A stretch of DNA of 64,000 nucleotides from Paenibacillus dokdonensis (lineage in GTDB: Bacteria > Bacillota > Bacilli > Paenibacillales > Paenibacillaceae): assembly GCF_004916975.1 (NCBI RefSeq), contig NZ_STGQ01000002.1, positions 496,001 to 560,000 of the forward strand, written 5' to 3'. The notes under the pieces are model-generated. The model made no database searches and had not been told where the DNA came from. It worked only from the letters and a program-made list of their open reading frames with translations. Position 1 is the first letter of the stretch; the number at the start of each line of letters is the position of its first letter. Below, piece after piece: positions 41,926-50,138 of the stretch. A program made the translations under genes and the position numbers.

Positions 41926-42282
41926 CTTGGTTTGGAAATTCGCTTTTCCTTCCAAGACTGCCTTCAGGAACTTTTTCGACTGTCTCAGCTGCTTCTGAAT
42001 ATCATCAATTTCTTTGATTTTCTGCTCCACCACTTTTTTCTTTTCCTCATATGATAGATGAAGTTGTTGATTGACCAGCAAACTTAACTCTTCTATTGAA
42101 AATCCCACGGATAAAAGTGCCTTCACATCATTTAGATATTCAACAATCTCTTCAGAGTATATACGATAATTATTCGCATCTCGTTTGACGAATACGTCCG
42201 GAACGAGATTTTTGCGTTCATAGAATCTCAAGGTGGATATCGGCAGATCCGTTAATTTTGACACTTCATTTATTTTTATCAT
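41920..42282 (-). CDS. MerR family regulator of the nitroreductase
   Basis: A 120-residue MerR protein: INEVSKLTDLPISTLRFYERKNLVPDV (residues 4-30) is the winged helix with R-F-Y-E, and a coiled coil (EEKKKVVEQKIKEIDDIQKQLRQ) ends the protein. No cysteine pair typical of metal sensors except a final Cys. It is divergent from a nitroreductase whose promoter has a 19-bp spacer and a TATGAAC/GTTCATA dyad. The stop codon lies inside family A repeat g, hinting that the C-terminus was trimmed by the repeat. AGAGAGG ribosome site. Confidence 0.9.
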   Translation of the reverse strand: MIKINEVSKLTDLPISTLRFYERKNLVPDVFVKRDANNYRIYSEEIVEYLNDVKALLSVGFSIEELSLLVNQQLHLSYEEKKKVVEQKIKEIDDIQKQLRQSKKFLKAVLEGKANFQTKC

Positions 42283-42300
42283 AGGACCTCTCTTTATTTG

Positions 42301-42331
42301 TTGCTATGAACCTAAGTTCATAGTTCATAAT
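42301..42331 (+). promoter_or_regulatory. MerR-type promoter of the nitroreductase, 19-bp spacer
   Basis: TTGCTA (42301-42306) and CATAAT (42326-42331) are 19 bases apart. The perfect palindrome TATGAACCTAAGTTCATA (42305-42322) fills the spacer, exactly where MerR dimers bind. Confidence 0.82.
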
Positions 42332-42396
42332 GCGAATAGGATAACAAATGACATACGTCATGTCAAAAATTTAGGGTTATCCAGAGGAGAGATTCT

Positions 42397-43035
42397 ATGT
42401 TCAACCATATCCACAATAACGATTTCACCAGTATCGTCAAAGGACGACGTTCCGTTCGTCATTATGATGAGAACGTTAAAATATCGAAAGAAGAGCTGAA
42501 CGAAATGATTACGGAAGCCAGCCTGGCTCCGTCCTCAGCCAATCTGCAGCCTTGGCGCGTAGTCGTGGTCGACACTCCGGAAGGAAAAGAAAAGCTAAGA
42601 CCACTTGTGCGGTTCAATACGTTACAAAACGACACTTCATCGGCCATGTTGATCATTTTCGGGGATACCCAAAGCTACTTAAATGCTGAAGAAATCTTTA
42701 ATACAGCAGTGGAACAAGGGAAAATGCCGGCTGAAGTGCGAGACAGCCAGCTCAAAACCATCCTATCGATGTACCCGACTCTCCCTCAAGAAATAAAAGT
42801 TGAAGTTGCAAAAATCGATAGCAGCCTGTTTGCCATGCAGTTCATGCTGGTAGCTCGTGCGCATGGGTATGATACGAACCCAATGGCAGGCTTTGAAGTC
42901 GATCAGGTAGCCAAAGCGTTTGATTTGGATGAAGAACGCTATGCTCCGGTGATGATGATCTCTATAGGAAAAGCCAAGGAAGACGGGTATGAATCCGTTC
43001 GATTAAGCTCGGACAAGATTACATTCTGGCGGTAA
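42397..43035 (+). CDS. Nitroreductase family protein
   Basis: A 212-residue FMN-dependent nitroreductase of the YdgI/YodC type. FMN-binding R-R-S-V-R-H-Y (residues 17-23), LAPSSANLQPWRVVVV, and a C-terminal LDEERYAPVMMISIGKAKEDGYESVRLSSDKITFW. Uses NAD(P)H to reduce nitro groups, quinones or flavins in the cytosol. GAGGAGAG ribosome site. Its promoter is of the MerR type and the divergent MerR gene is the probable activator. A terminator follows at 43103. Confidence 0.92.
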   Translation: MFNHIHNNDFTSIVKGRRSVRHYDENVKISKEELNEMITEASLAPSSANLQPWRVVVVDTPEGKEKLRPLVRFNTLQNDTSSAMLIIFGDTQSYLNAEEIFNTAVEQGKMPAEVRDSQLKTILSMYPTLPQEIKVEVAKIDSSLFAMQFMLVARAHGYDTNPMAGFEVDQVAKAFDLDEERYAPVMMISIGKAKEDGYESVRLSSDKITFWR

Positions 43036-43102
43036 CCTCTAAAAGCACTTATAAGCTCAAACACCGGTTAGATCTGAGTCAGATAGATTGAACGTTAATA
43101 GC

Positions 43103-43140
43103 AGCCCCTTCCACCCGAAGGGGCTTTTGCTTTGCGAAAG
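43103..43140 (+). terminator. Terminator of the nitroreductase gene
   Basis: AGCCCCTT and AAGGGGCT around CCACCCG, then TTTTGC; an adjoining GCTTT/AAAGC hairpin extends it. Confidence 0.75.
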
Positions 43141-43332
43141 CAAAAGTCCCCTCAAGATTCCCCATCGTTCTGTGCTCCCGGCAAGTCAGCAATTAAACAC
43201 AAGCCTATGAATCTTCTTATTTGTATCCAATCATTACCATTATCTCAAAAGCATTCAGATCACTATATCATCTTATCTCTCAGCTAACAGTAGATTTAAG
43301 CATTGGACTAATGTTGCAATCTACTCAGCATG

Positions 43333-43683
43333 TCATCGTCCAACATTAACGATCATCCTAACCCATGCAGGCTCATTCTTCGCCGCTCGCACAAGGCAGT
43401 CGGCACAATTTGCAAAGGGCAGCGGCCGGAGTGGAGAGATGCGAGCTGATGGACCTGCTGTATATTTTAGAGTGCCATCCGCGTATTTAAGCACTGACGC
43501 TCGTACAATGACCCAATCCAAATCACTCCGTATTACTGCATGTTCGGCAATCGCCTTATCCTCGATCGGCTTCCAATAGATTCGGCGCATTAGGCCTACC
43601 GCCCATCGATTCACGGCAGAAAGTTCTATGGCGCGGCGGTTGGGGGCATTGCCTGAACGGGCGGTCGGTCTCAGAGTCGGCAC
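43333..43683 (-). pseudogene. NAD(P)H-binding (NmrA/SDR-a5-like) protein remnant
   Basis: The C-terminal half of a NAD(P)-binding protein: KPIEDKAIAEHAVIRSDLDWVIVR is the family core, followed by a degraded end (PFANCADCLVRAAKNEPAWVRMIVNV). The N-terminal Rossmann motif is gone and the first 25 residues of the open frame (PTARSGNAPNRRAIEL) do not belong. It adjoins a decayed MDR reductase at 43775. Both are old remnants between the nitroreductase and the WYL gene. Confidence 0.7.
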
Positions 43684-43774
43684 GCTGGAGTCGATGGTCG
43701 AAGAGGTTATCGAGGCCGGTTAACTTGCGTTTTTTGGGGACAAGCAACCGGGCTGGCCCTCATCGTTGTGGCCC

Positions 43775-43955
43775 CCCGTACGTAATCGGGATAGCCCCGA
43801 GCGAACGTACGTAGTCGTGGTTGCTCTCGCTGGCTATGCCAATGATTTGTCTTGGCCCCCCACTCCTTCGCCAACTGTACCGCAAAAGCCCCAAGCGATC
43901 CTGCCGCCCCGTGAATCAGCACCGTATCACCCGGTCCAACACCGATGGCTTTCAT
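43775..43955 (-). pseudogene. Zinc-type alcohol dehydrogenase (MDR) remnant
   Basis: KAIGVGPGDTVLIHGAAGSL, then GAFAVQLAKEWGAKT, is a nucleotide-binding core of an MDR reductase; after a one-base insertion near 43855 the restored frame reads IIGIASESNHDYVRSLGAIP. Both ends of the gene are missing. Confidence 0.75.
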
Positions 43956-44085
43956 GGCTCTCCTTCGCTCACTTGATCGATGATTCCCGCGAAGGACGGG
44001 GCTTTTTCTTTGTCCAGACGCAATCTCCTGCTATCTGTGTAGTCACACCTAGAAAGCCTAATCCGCATAAGCATCCTCCTATAAT
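43956..44085. other. Short non-coding gap with a hairpin
   Basis: TCCTTCGC and GCGAAGGA with an outer GGCTC/GGGGC pair, followed by TTTTTC, resembles a terminator of a lost gene. Confidence 0.35.
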
Positions 44086-44132
44086 TTCGTCGTCACTTAT
44101 GGTACGGTTCAGCGTATCACCCTAACGGCGAA
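44086..44132. repeat. Palindromic repeat family A, copy h
   Basis: TTCGTCGTCACTTATGGTAC then GGTTCAGCGTATCACCCTAA and CGGCGAA; a full 47-bp copy, 68 bases beyond the stop of the WYL regulator. Confidence 0.85.
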
Positions 44133-44199
44133 TTAGGCGCTTAAGATGGGACGAGGCCGGAAGCCCAAAAACATGGAGTTGTTCTCCCTACGCGAATAT

Positions 44200-45192
44200 T
44201 TATTGGCCTGACGTGTATTTTGTTAAAGTGTCGATACTTCCCCTTAAGCGCTCTTCCAAAATCAAGCGTAGCTCATCGGGAATCCGTTCAAACTCGACCC
44301 CTTTCCCCAAGAACAAAAGCCAATCCGCATAATACGCTAGCGCCTCAACATCGGTCACATCCAATTGAACATAGAATATCCCACTCGACTGGAACATCCC
44401 TGTAAAGGACAAAATAATCCCCGGCGGGTGCAGGCGCTTAAAACGCTGAATCCCTGTCACATCAAGCCTTACAACCAAATTGGACTCACGTGCACCAAGC
44501 CGTTTTTTGTTTAAAATCTCTTGCTCAGATCGCTTCATCTTCTGCTCAGAAATGGCCGAATCACGCAGCATCTCGACAGGCAAATAACGAAACTCATCCG
44601 TATCTAGATCATAAACCTCGACCAGCCAATGAGCGTTTGAGTTAAAAATATGAATCAAAAAAACGTCCATCAACTGCGGCCACCCTGGACTCGGCTCATA
44701 CGTCAAGCGCAAGTGCTTATCCCGCGCGGCAAGCGAAATCAACTGGTTCAACTCCGCAGGTGCCGCATCATCAAGTTCCAACAGATTTGGATTGCCAGGA
44801 TTTGTATTTTCAAAAAGTAAAATATTATTTAGCTCGATCAGCTCGTCGTGCTGGGTTTGCGACGCGATGCCGATGAGTTTTTCGGTGATGGAGCGGCGAT
44901 TTTGCAAATAAGGCAGCTGAGAATTTTTCGAAGCGATAAAGCTGATAAATATCGCTTTCAGCTCTTCTGGCGTGAAACGGACGGCGGATAGATACTGATT
45001 TTGCAGGACATTGTAGCCGCCGCCGCGCCCAATCTCAGTCGTCAGCGGAAAACCCATCGCCTGGATCTCGTTAATGTCGCGGATCGCCGTCGCACGAGAA
45101 ATCTTGAACTCCCGCTGAATCTCGGCAATCGTAAAATGCGCGCGGTTATTGATGAAGCGCATGATCAGGTTCACACGTTCTGTCTTTTTCAT
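44200..45192 (-). CDS. WYL-domain regulator (YafY type), leaderless
   Basis: A 330-residue regulator. The helix-turn-helix FTIAEIQREFKISRATAIRDINEIQAMGFPL (residues ~20-50) is followed by GRGGGYNVL; the WYL region (NAHWLVEVYDLDTDEFRYLPVEM) and a C-terminal WCX-type extension (RLDVTGIQRFKRLHPPGII) complete it. The ATG at 45192 has no ribosome site and TACAAT ends six bases before it, suggesting a leaderless mRNA. It faces two GyrI-like genes. The GTATC-N7-GATAC palindrome between them probably binds it. AraC- or drug-type ligands are plausible. Confidence 0.88.
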   Translation of the reverse strand: MKKTERVNLIMRFINNRAHFTIAEIQREFKISRATAIRDINEIQAMGFPLTTEIGRGGGYNVLQNQYLSAVRFTPEELKAIFISFIASKNSQLPYLQNRRSITEKLIGIASQTQHDELIELNNILLFENTNPGNPNLLELDDAAPAELNQLISLAARDKHLRLTYEPSPGWPQLMDVFLIHIFNSNAHWLVEVYDLDTDEFRYLPVEMLRDSAISEQKMKRSEQEILNKKRLGARESNLVVRLDVTGIQRFKRLHPPGIILSFTGMFQSSGIFYVQLDVTDVEALAYYADWLLFLGKGVEFERIPDELRLILEERLRGSIDTLTKYTSGQ

Positions 45193-45272
45193 GATTTTAT
45201 TGTATCAAAAATGTAGCGTTCGTACTGATTTTTATTCTGTTTTTGCATTACTTTTTGATATTCGATAAAAGG

Positions 45273-45289
45273 GTATCGTTTTTTGATAC
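45273..45289. promoter_or_regulatory. Candidate WYL-regulator operator GTATCG-N5-TGATAC
   Basis: GTATCGTTTTTTGATAC is a 17-bp palindrome. Half-sites GTATCAA recur at 45202 and 45302. It lies between the WYL gene and the first GyrI-like gene. Confidence 0.6.
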
Positions 45290-45343
45290 ATTTGGGGAAT
45301 AGTATCAATCTTGTAAAAATAAATCCGCTAAGGAGAGATTAAA

Positions 45344-45823
45344 ATGTCTAACTACTCCATCCAAACCATCACAGAAAACTACAAAATGACTGCTTTCGGT
45401 GTTACACTTGAAGACTACAACGATTGGGCAGGTAATGCTGCAAAAACTGCAGCGAAAAAAGCTGAAATCACTGAAAACGGCAAGCTTGCCGAACTTCTCG
45501 CGCTCGCTGACGGGCAGGAATATCAAATCAACTACATCATCGACAGCAAAGCTTGGCGCGGCTTCGGCGTGAGGGGTGCATACGACGTGGAAGGTACGGT
45601 CGTCCTCGACTTCCTCGCTGGGGACTACATCGTTGTGCCTGGCACAGGCGCTGAGAAAGACCGCCTTGCCGACGAAATAACAGGCAAAGCGTTCGGTGGC
45701 CTGCTGCAAGAAATCACAGACTACAAATACGTTGGTCCTGGTAACTCAACATTCGTCAAAGCAGCAGAGGATGGTACATTCTACGGCGAAATGTGGCTTC
45801 GTGCAACAAAAGTAGCAGGCTAA
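45344..45823 (+). CDS. GyrI-like effector-binding protein (paralogue C)
   Basis: A 159-residue protein related to the GyrI-like proteins at 17409 and 18458, but more distant. Shared features: an N-terminal TENYKMTAFGVTLEDY strand, DFLAGDYIVVPGTG and a C-terminal YKYVGPGNSTF with GTFYGEMWLRA. The F-Y-G-E-M-W glutamate is the conserved ligand-contact residue of this superfamily. AAGGAG ribosome site. First gene of a two-gene operon divergent from the WYL regulator and probably under its control. Confidence 0.85.
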   Translation: MSNYSIQTITENYKMTAFGVTLEDYNDWAGNAAKTAAKKAEITENGKLAELLALADGQEYQINYIIDSKAWRGFGVRGAYDVEGTVVLDFLAGDYIVVPGTGAEKDRLADEITGKAFGGLLQEITDYKYVGPGNSTFVKAAEDGTFYGEMWLRATKVAG

Positions 45824-45845
45824 ACTCAGTCAAAGGAGCACGCCC

Positions 45846-46322
45846 ATGGCAAATTACACAGTTGAACATAAAAAATCATTTACATTGACCGCTTATGGTT
45901 TTTCAATTCAATCCAATTTCCAAAACGCGCCGGCTTTGCAGAAGGAAAAAGCAGAATTTTGGGGAAGACTCCTGGCTGACGGGCGTTTTGATAAGCTCAA
46001 AGCGGCCGCAAAAGATGATCGCGAATGGTCAGTCAACGAGGTTTATCAAGGCAAACCGTGGAATTATTTCGCAGTAGAAGCTAGCAAATCGGTGGCTGAC
46101 GCAACACGCATCATCGAGTTCCCAGAGAGCGAGTACATCGTGCTCGCAGGAAGCGGCGACAAGGAAACTTTATTTGATCAATTGACTTACCGTGCTTTTG
46201 GGGAAGTCTTGGCACAAATCACTGACTATGCATACATCGGCGGTCCAAATGCGACTTATCGCAAAGAAAACGGTGACGGCACTTTCTACGGCGAATTTTG
46301 GGTTCCTGTGATTAAAAAATAG
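45846..46322 (+). CDS. GyrI-like effector-binding protein (paralogue D)
   Basis: A 158-residue paralogue ending YAYIGGPNATYRKENGDGTF and YGEFWVPVIKK, nearer to the 17409/18458 pair than to paralogue C in its C-terminus (VGGPNAT, YGE-W-PV). N-terminus HKKSFTLTAYGFSIQSNFQN. Starts 22 bases after paralogue C's stop with AAAGGAG, so it is co-transcribed. Together the four stand-alone GyrI-like proteins and the AraC fusion at 60963 make five copies of this domain in 64 kb. Confidence 0.86.
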   Translation: MANYTVEHKKSFTLTAYGFSIQSNFQNAPALQKEKAEFWGRLLADGRFDKLKAAAKDDREWSVNEVYQGKPWNYFAVEASKSVADATRIIEFPESEYIVLAGSGDKETLFDQLTYRAFGEVLAQITDYAYIGGPNATYRKENGDGTFYGEFWVPVIKK

Positions 46323-46325
46323 TAG

Positions 46326-46357
46326 GGTAGGCGGGGGAGTAATCCCCCCGGCCTCCT
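46326..46357 (+). terminator. Hairpin after the GyrI-like pair
   Basis: AGGCGGGGG and CCCCCGGCCT around GTAAT; GC-rich, with only a short T run (CTTTG). Confidence 0.6.
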
Positions 46358-46650
46358 TTGTCTTCTTTCATCGCATACTTCTGGTCCTATAACAGAAAGA
46401 ATCCGCCGCACGCGAGAAGACTCACCCTACCCGACGGCTCGATCGATCTTATGATCGTACAACACGTATCTATAATCGATATGACTCCGAGACGACACTA
46501 GCAGCTTCCGTGATTAGCGGGCCTCACATCGATTATTACATTGCCTCGCAGAAGCCCATTTACGCACCGTTCCGACCGAAGTGTGACCTACCCTGCTCCT
46601 ATGGTCTGTAAGCTGTAAATACTGGCTCCTGTGAGTTTTCCTCAAAAAAA
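46358..46650. other. Intergenic region with a decayed frame
   Basis: An open plus-strand frame from about 46390 to a TAA near 46616 reads RSYDRTTRIYNRYDSETTLA and IDYYIASQKPIYAPFR; it has no start or ribosome site and no recognised family, so it is probably a remnant. Confidence 0.35.
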
Positions 46651-46698
46651 CTTGCCGCTACTTGTGATATGGTTCGGCTTAACGGGGCTATCGGCGAA
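46651..46698. repeat. Palindromic repeat family A, copy i
   Basis: CTTGCCGCTACTTGTGATAT then GGTTCGGCTTAACGGGGCTA and TCGGCGAA; full-length copy 83 bases from the stop of the XRE-cupin gene. Confidence 0.8.
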
Positions 46699-46780
46699 AA
46701 ATGCTAAAGGAGTTCCTTTCCGCTGTTCTTCATAAATGGTCAACAGCGGTTCGTACATATGTACCTCCAATTCCGTTCCG

Positions 46781-47326
46781 TCAAAAAGTAGGCGGAGTAG
46801 CAACCGCTATTAGCAGCGTTTCGCCATCCCAGATATTCTTATAACTATGGGGAATTCTGGCATCATAATAGATGCTGTCCCCTTCTTCGAGTGTATAACG
46901 TTCATTGCCCAGCATAAACTCCAAACGCCCGGAGTGGACAAATAGAAATTCCTCGCCATCGCTATGGCCGACGCCGATGTCGCCATAAGCCGCCCCTTCT
47001 TCCAACACTCCCCATATCGGTCCCATTCGGTTATTGCTTCCTTGACTGAGCGCGTACCAGGTAATACGGGAACCTTCGGAATGTACCAAAGATTTGCGTT
47101 CGTTTTTTCTAACGACAATGCTTCGTTTCTCCTCGCCGAACAAATCGGTAAAATTCACGTTTAATGCATTTGCTACGCGCTTCAGAACACTGATGGACGG
47201 ATTCGCCTTATCGCGTTCAATTTCACTGAGAAAAGATAAGGATACAGAGGCCGCTTGAGCTACCTTCTTGAGCGTTAATTTCTGTTTCTTTCGCGTGCTT
47301 CGAATGGCTTCGCCGATCGAATTCAT
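46781..47326 (-). CDS. XRE-cupin transcriptional regulator
   Basis: A 181-residue protein joining an XRE helix-turn-helix (LTLKKVAQAASVSLSFLSEIERDKANPSI, residues ~17-45) to a C-terminal cupin barrel (GHSDGEEFLFVHSGRLEFML, then GDSIYYDARIPHSYKN). The cupin binds a small ligand or metal that sets activity; this layout is common beside amino-acid, polyamine and detoxification genes. Divergent from the MBL/hydrolase/RidA/EamA genes. A TTTCGCT-ATC-AGCGAAA palindrome 28 bases upstream of its start and further GCGAAATT sites toward the MBL gene fit a shared control region. AGGAGG ribosome site. Confidence 0.9.
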   Translation of the reverse strand: MNSIGEAIRSTRKKQKLTLKKVAQAASVSLSFLSEIERDKANPSISVLKRVANALNVNFTDLFGEEKRSIVVRKNERKSLVHSEGSRITWYALSQGSNNRMGPIWGVLEEGAAYGDIGVGHSDGEEFLFVHSGRLEFMLGNERYTLEEGDSIYYDARIPHSYKNIWDGETLLIAVATPPTF

Positions 47327-47353
47327 GTGCAGGCCTCCTAGATTTCGATATAT

Positions 47354-47370
47354 TTTCGCTATCAGCGAAA
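47354..47370. promoter_or_regulatory. Candidate XRE-cupin operator TTTCGCT-N3-AGCGAAA
   Basis: A perfect 7+7 palindrome. The half-site AGCGAAATT recurs near 47423 and 47551 in the same 326-bp divergent gap. Confidence 0.65.
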
Positions 47371-47652
47371 TTTATTACTTTATAATAGGCGTAAACATGA
47401 GCAATATCAAGCCCTTTCACTAGAGCGAAATTACGGTGTAAAAACGTTGATTTAGCACCATTATTGGGCTACCATTTAATCAAGGTTGGTGAACAAATCT
47501 TACCCAGGTTTCTTGGCGATCGTTCATTTCAACAGAATCATTTTCATTTACAGCGAAATTCTCCTGGATAATGAGAAACGAATCACATTGATTCAATGGC
47601 TTCTTTATCCGGATCAAAGAGATAAGTTAGAAGGACGAAAGGAGTTAAAAGA

Positions 47653-48549
47653 ATGACTGCTAAAATTCCCGAGGTCTATCGAGTCGGTGATGTTACCGTG
47701 ACACGTGTCACGGAGATGATGCTGGACGGTATTCCGCCAGAAGTATATTTTCCGGGATCGTGGAACCCCCTGTTCCTGGAGGAGAATCGGAACTCTCTTC
47801 CGGCCGGCCTGATCGATGGCAATTCTCAGCTTATTGTCAGCATTGGAACGTGGGTGGTGAAAACTCCGAAGCATACGATCCTAATCGATACGGCTACAGG
47901 AAACGATAAAAACCTGCCTTTAAATCCCGATCTCGCCAATCTCCAGCTCCCCTATCTTCAGCGGCTGAAGGAGGCAGGGGTTACACCGGAGGAAGTGGAC
48001 TACGTTCTGCTGACGCATCTGCATGTGGACCATGTCGGCTGGAATACAAAGCTTGTGGACGGAAAATGGGTACCGACCTTCCCCAATGCCAAATACGTAT
48101 TTCCCCTCGCAGAACAGCAATATTACTCCAGCGAGGCCAGTCACAACAAAGCAAACGAAGCAAATTTTAACGTTTACGAAGAAAGCGTATTGCCTGTTGT
48201 TGAAGCCGGATTAACGCAGACCATTGGCCCTGAGGGCGGAGAATTTCTTGATATATTCACATTCATTCCGACACCCGGCCACAGCATCGGCCAAATGTCC
48301 ATCCGTCTCAAATCTGGCGGGGAAGAAGCTTTATTCGGCGCCGATGTGATGCACCATCCGTTTCAGGTCTTTAATCCGGAATGGAATTCCATGTACTGCG
48401 AATTTACCGATCAAGCGCGTATTACACGGCTTAGGGTGCTGGAGCTCATAGCGGATCGCCCAGTCATTTATTTCAGTACGCATTTCCCCGGAAGCGCGGC
48501 GGGGTACGTGACTCGCAGCGAGGGCAAGTATAAGTGGAACTTTATTTAA
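47653..48549 (+). CDS. MBL-fold metallo-hydrolase
   Basis: A 298-residue metallo-beta-lactamase-fold enzyme. The zinc motif is T-H122-L-H124-V-D126-H127 in LLTHLHVDHVGW; the next histidine is in TPGHSIGQMSI and the last in YFSTHFPGS. This AHL-lactonase-like/quorum-quencher-type branch (with GTWVVKTPKHTILIDT at the N-terminal half) hydrolyses lactones or related esters. AAAGGAG ribosome site. First of four plus-strand genes after the divergent XRE-cupin regulator; the following alpha/beta hydrolase suggests a multi-step breakdown of one compound. Confidence 0.9.
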   Translation: MTAKIPEVYRVGDVTVTRVTEMMLDGIPPEVYFPGSWNPLFLEENRNSLPAGLIDGNSQLIVSIGTWVVKTPKHTILIDTATGNDKNLPLNPDLANLQLPYLQRLKEAGVTPEEVDYVLLTHLHVDHVGWNTKLVDGKWVPTFPNAKYVFPLAEQQYYSSEASHNKANEANFNVYEESVLPVVEAGLTQTIGPEGGEFLDIFTFIPTPGHSIGQMSIRLKSGGEEALFGADVMHHPFQVFNPEWNSMYCEFTDQARITRLRVLELIADRPVIYFSTHFPGSAAGYVTRSEGKYKWNFI

Positions 48550-48591
48550 TACAACCTGACAACAAAATCCAATACGAAAGGCGCTGAGCTT

Positions 48592-49590
48592 ATGACAACC
48601 CGTGATTTTCTTAAAGATAACCATATCGTGACCGAAGACTTGCGTATCCCGAGCGATACGCCCGGAATCGAGCTTTATGTACGAAATAAACGTCCCGCTT
48701 CCATGAATACCTTCTCAAACGAAAAAACAATCGTAATGGTTCATGGCGCTACCTATTCAATTGGCAGTCTGTACGATGTGGAGCTGGAAGGCTTCACTTT
48801 TCTGGACTATCTTGCCGGCCATGGCTATGACGTATACGCCGTGGACGTTCGCGGCTACGGCGGCTCGACAAGACCGCCTGAGATGGAGCAGCCTGCCGAC
48901 CTTAATCCGCCGCTTGTCCGCACGGAGACAGGGGTCCGGGATTTTGGTACAGCCGTGGACTACGTTCTGAAACGCCGGAATTTAACGAAGGTCAACATAC
49001 TGGGAATGTCTTGGGGGGGAACGGTTGCGGGAGCTTATACCAGCCAAAACAACGAGAAAGTAAACAAGCTTACGCTTGTTGCACCGCAATGGCTAAGCTC
49101 CAAACCGGTTCCGATCGATACCGGAGGCCCACTCGGTTCATATCGCCTTGTTGCTGCCGGCAGCACGAAGGAACGCTGGCTCAGCGCGGCGCCAGAACAT
49201 AAACGCGGTGATCTGATTCCGGACGGTTGGTTTGAACAATGGGTCAAAGCCACTCTTGCTTCGGATCCGGGGAGCTTAACCGATCATCCTGAGCATATCC
49301 GGGCGACCAACGGCCCTATTCTGGATATCCGCGAATACTGGACGGCTGGCAAAGCTTTCTATAATCCTAAGGATATCACGGTTCCTGTCCTTCTTGTCCA
49401 TGCCGAGTGGGATATCGATGTCCCTCTTGAATTGGCCCAGAATTTCTTCACTTCCCTGACAGGGGCCGCTTATCGCCGCTGGGTGGAAATCGGTGAAGGG
49501 ACGCACATGGTATTACTGGAGAAAAACAGACTTCAGGCTTTTCAAGCCATCCGCGGTTTTTTGGATGAAGCATACGTGCCGGCGAAGTAA
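48592..49590 (+). CDS. Alpha/beta hydrolase
   Basis: A 332-residue alpha/beta hydrolase: TIVMVHGATYSIGSLYD (oxyanion), DVRGYGGSTRP, nucleophile elbow G-M-S140-W-G-G, VLLVHAEWDIDVP (acid) and IGEGTHMVLLEKN (histidine). It resembles haloperoxidase/epoxide-hydrolase-type esterases. AAAGGCG ribosome site, 42 bases after the MBL stop, so co-transcribed. With the MBL enzyme, RidA and an exporter it forms a small degradation cluster. Substrate unknown. Confidence 0.9.
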   Translation: MTTRDFLKDNHIVTEDLRIPSDTPGIELYVRNKRPASMNTFSNEKTIVMVHGATYSIGSLYDVELEGFTFLDYLAGHGYDVYAVDVRGYGGSTRPPEMEQPADLNPPLVRTETGVRDFGTAVDYVLKRRNLTKVNILGMSWGGTVAGAYTSQNNEKVNKLTLVAPQWLSSKPVPIDTGGPLGSYRLVAAGSTKERWLSAAPEHKRGDLIPDGWFEQWVKATLASDPGSLTDHPEHIRATNGPILDIREYWTAGKAFYNPKDITVPVLLVHAEWDIDVPLELAQNFFTSLTGAAYRRWVEIGEGTHMVLLEKNRLQAFQAIRGFLDEAYVPAK

Positions 49591-49640
49591 AGCTGCCACT
49601 GCACGAGCGGATCTTTAAGATTATATTGCTTGCCTAATGA

Positions 49641-49673
49641 GAGGCCCGGGCATTGTCGCCTCGGGCCTTTTTC
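49641..49673 (+). terminator. Terminator after the MBL/hydrolase pair
   Basis: AGGCCCGGGC and GCCTCGGGCCT around ATTGTC, then TTTTTC; separates the hydrolase from ridA. Confidence 0.8.
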
Positions 49674-49713
49674 TTCACCCATTTATCAAAGAGACGGAGA
49701 GGAATTAAGTACG

Positions 49714-50094
49714 ATGAGCCATACCGCTATTACAACAACAAAAGCACCCGCAGCTATCGGTCCTTACTCGCAGGCCATCGCTTTAGGAAATGCCGTCTAT
49801 ACGTCGGGCATGCTTCCGATTGATGCTGAAGGAAATCTGAAAGAAGGCATCGTTGACCAAACCCATCAAATATTAAAGAACCTGCAAGCCGTCTTAGCTG
49901 AAGCTGGATTATCTTTCGGAGACGTTGTAAAAACATCCGTTTTCATGACGGAGCTAGAGCAATTTCAGCAGATGAATGAAGTGTACAGCCAATATTTCAG
50001 CGATCACCACCCTGCCAGAACAACCGTAGAGGTGTCTAAACTTCCAAGAGACGCCAAGATTGAAATAGAGCTTATTGCAGTCAAACGCATTTAA
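49714..50094 (+). CDS. ridA: RidA family reactive intermediate/imine deaminase
   Basis: A 126-residue YjgF/YER057c/UK114 protein: KAPAAIGPYSQAIALGNAVYTSGMLP, MTELEQFQQMNEVYSQYF and the catalytic arginine in HHPARTTVEVSKLPRDAKIEIE, the intact signature of active RidA deaminases. It hydrolyses enamine/imine intermediates made by PLP enzymes, releasing ammonia, as a trimer in the cytosol. ATG at 49714 is supported by GGAGAGG upstream; an earlier in-frame ATG at 49630 lies within the preceding terminator. The exporter starts 44 bases later. Confidence 0.93.
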   Translation: MSHTAITTTKAPAAIGPYSQAIALGNAVYTSGMLPIDAEGNLKEGIVDQTHQILKNLQAVLAEAGLSFGDVVKTSVFMTELEQFQQMNEVYSQYFSDHHPARTTVEVSKLPRDAKIEIELIAVKRI

Positions 50095-50138
50095 ATCCGC
50101 TCCATTATCCCTATTTCTGTGAAAGAAGGCGCATCTGC

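Noticed and set aside
46390..46616. Rhs-like or surface-protein fragment downstream of the GyrI-like pair
   Set aside because: An open but start-less frame with no family match that I can justify; listed only as a decayed region.
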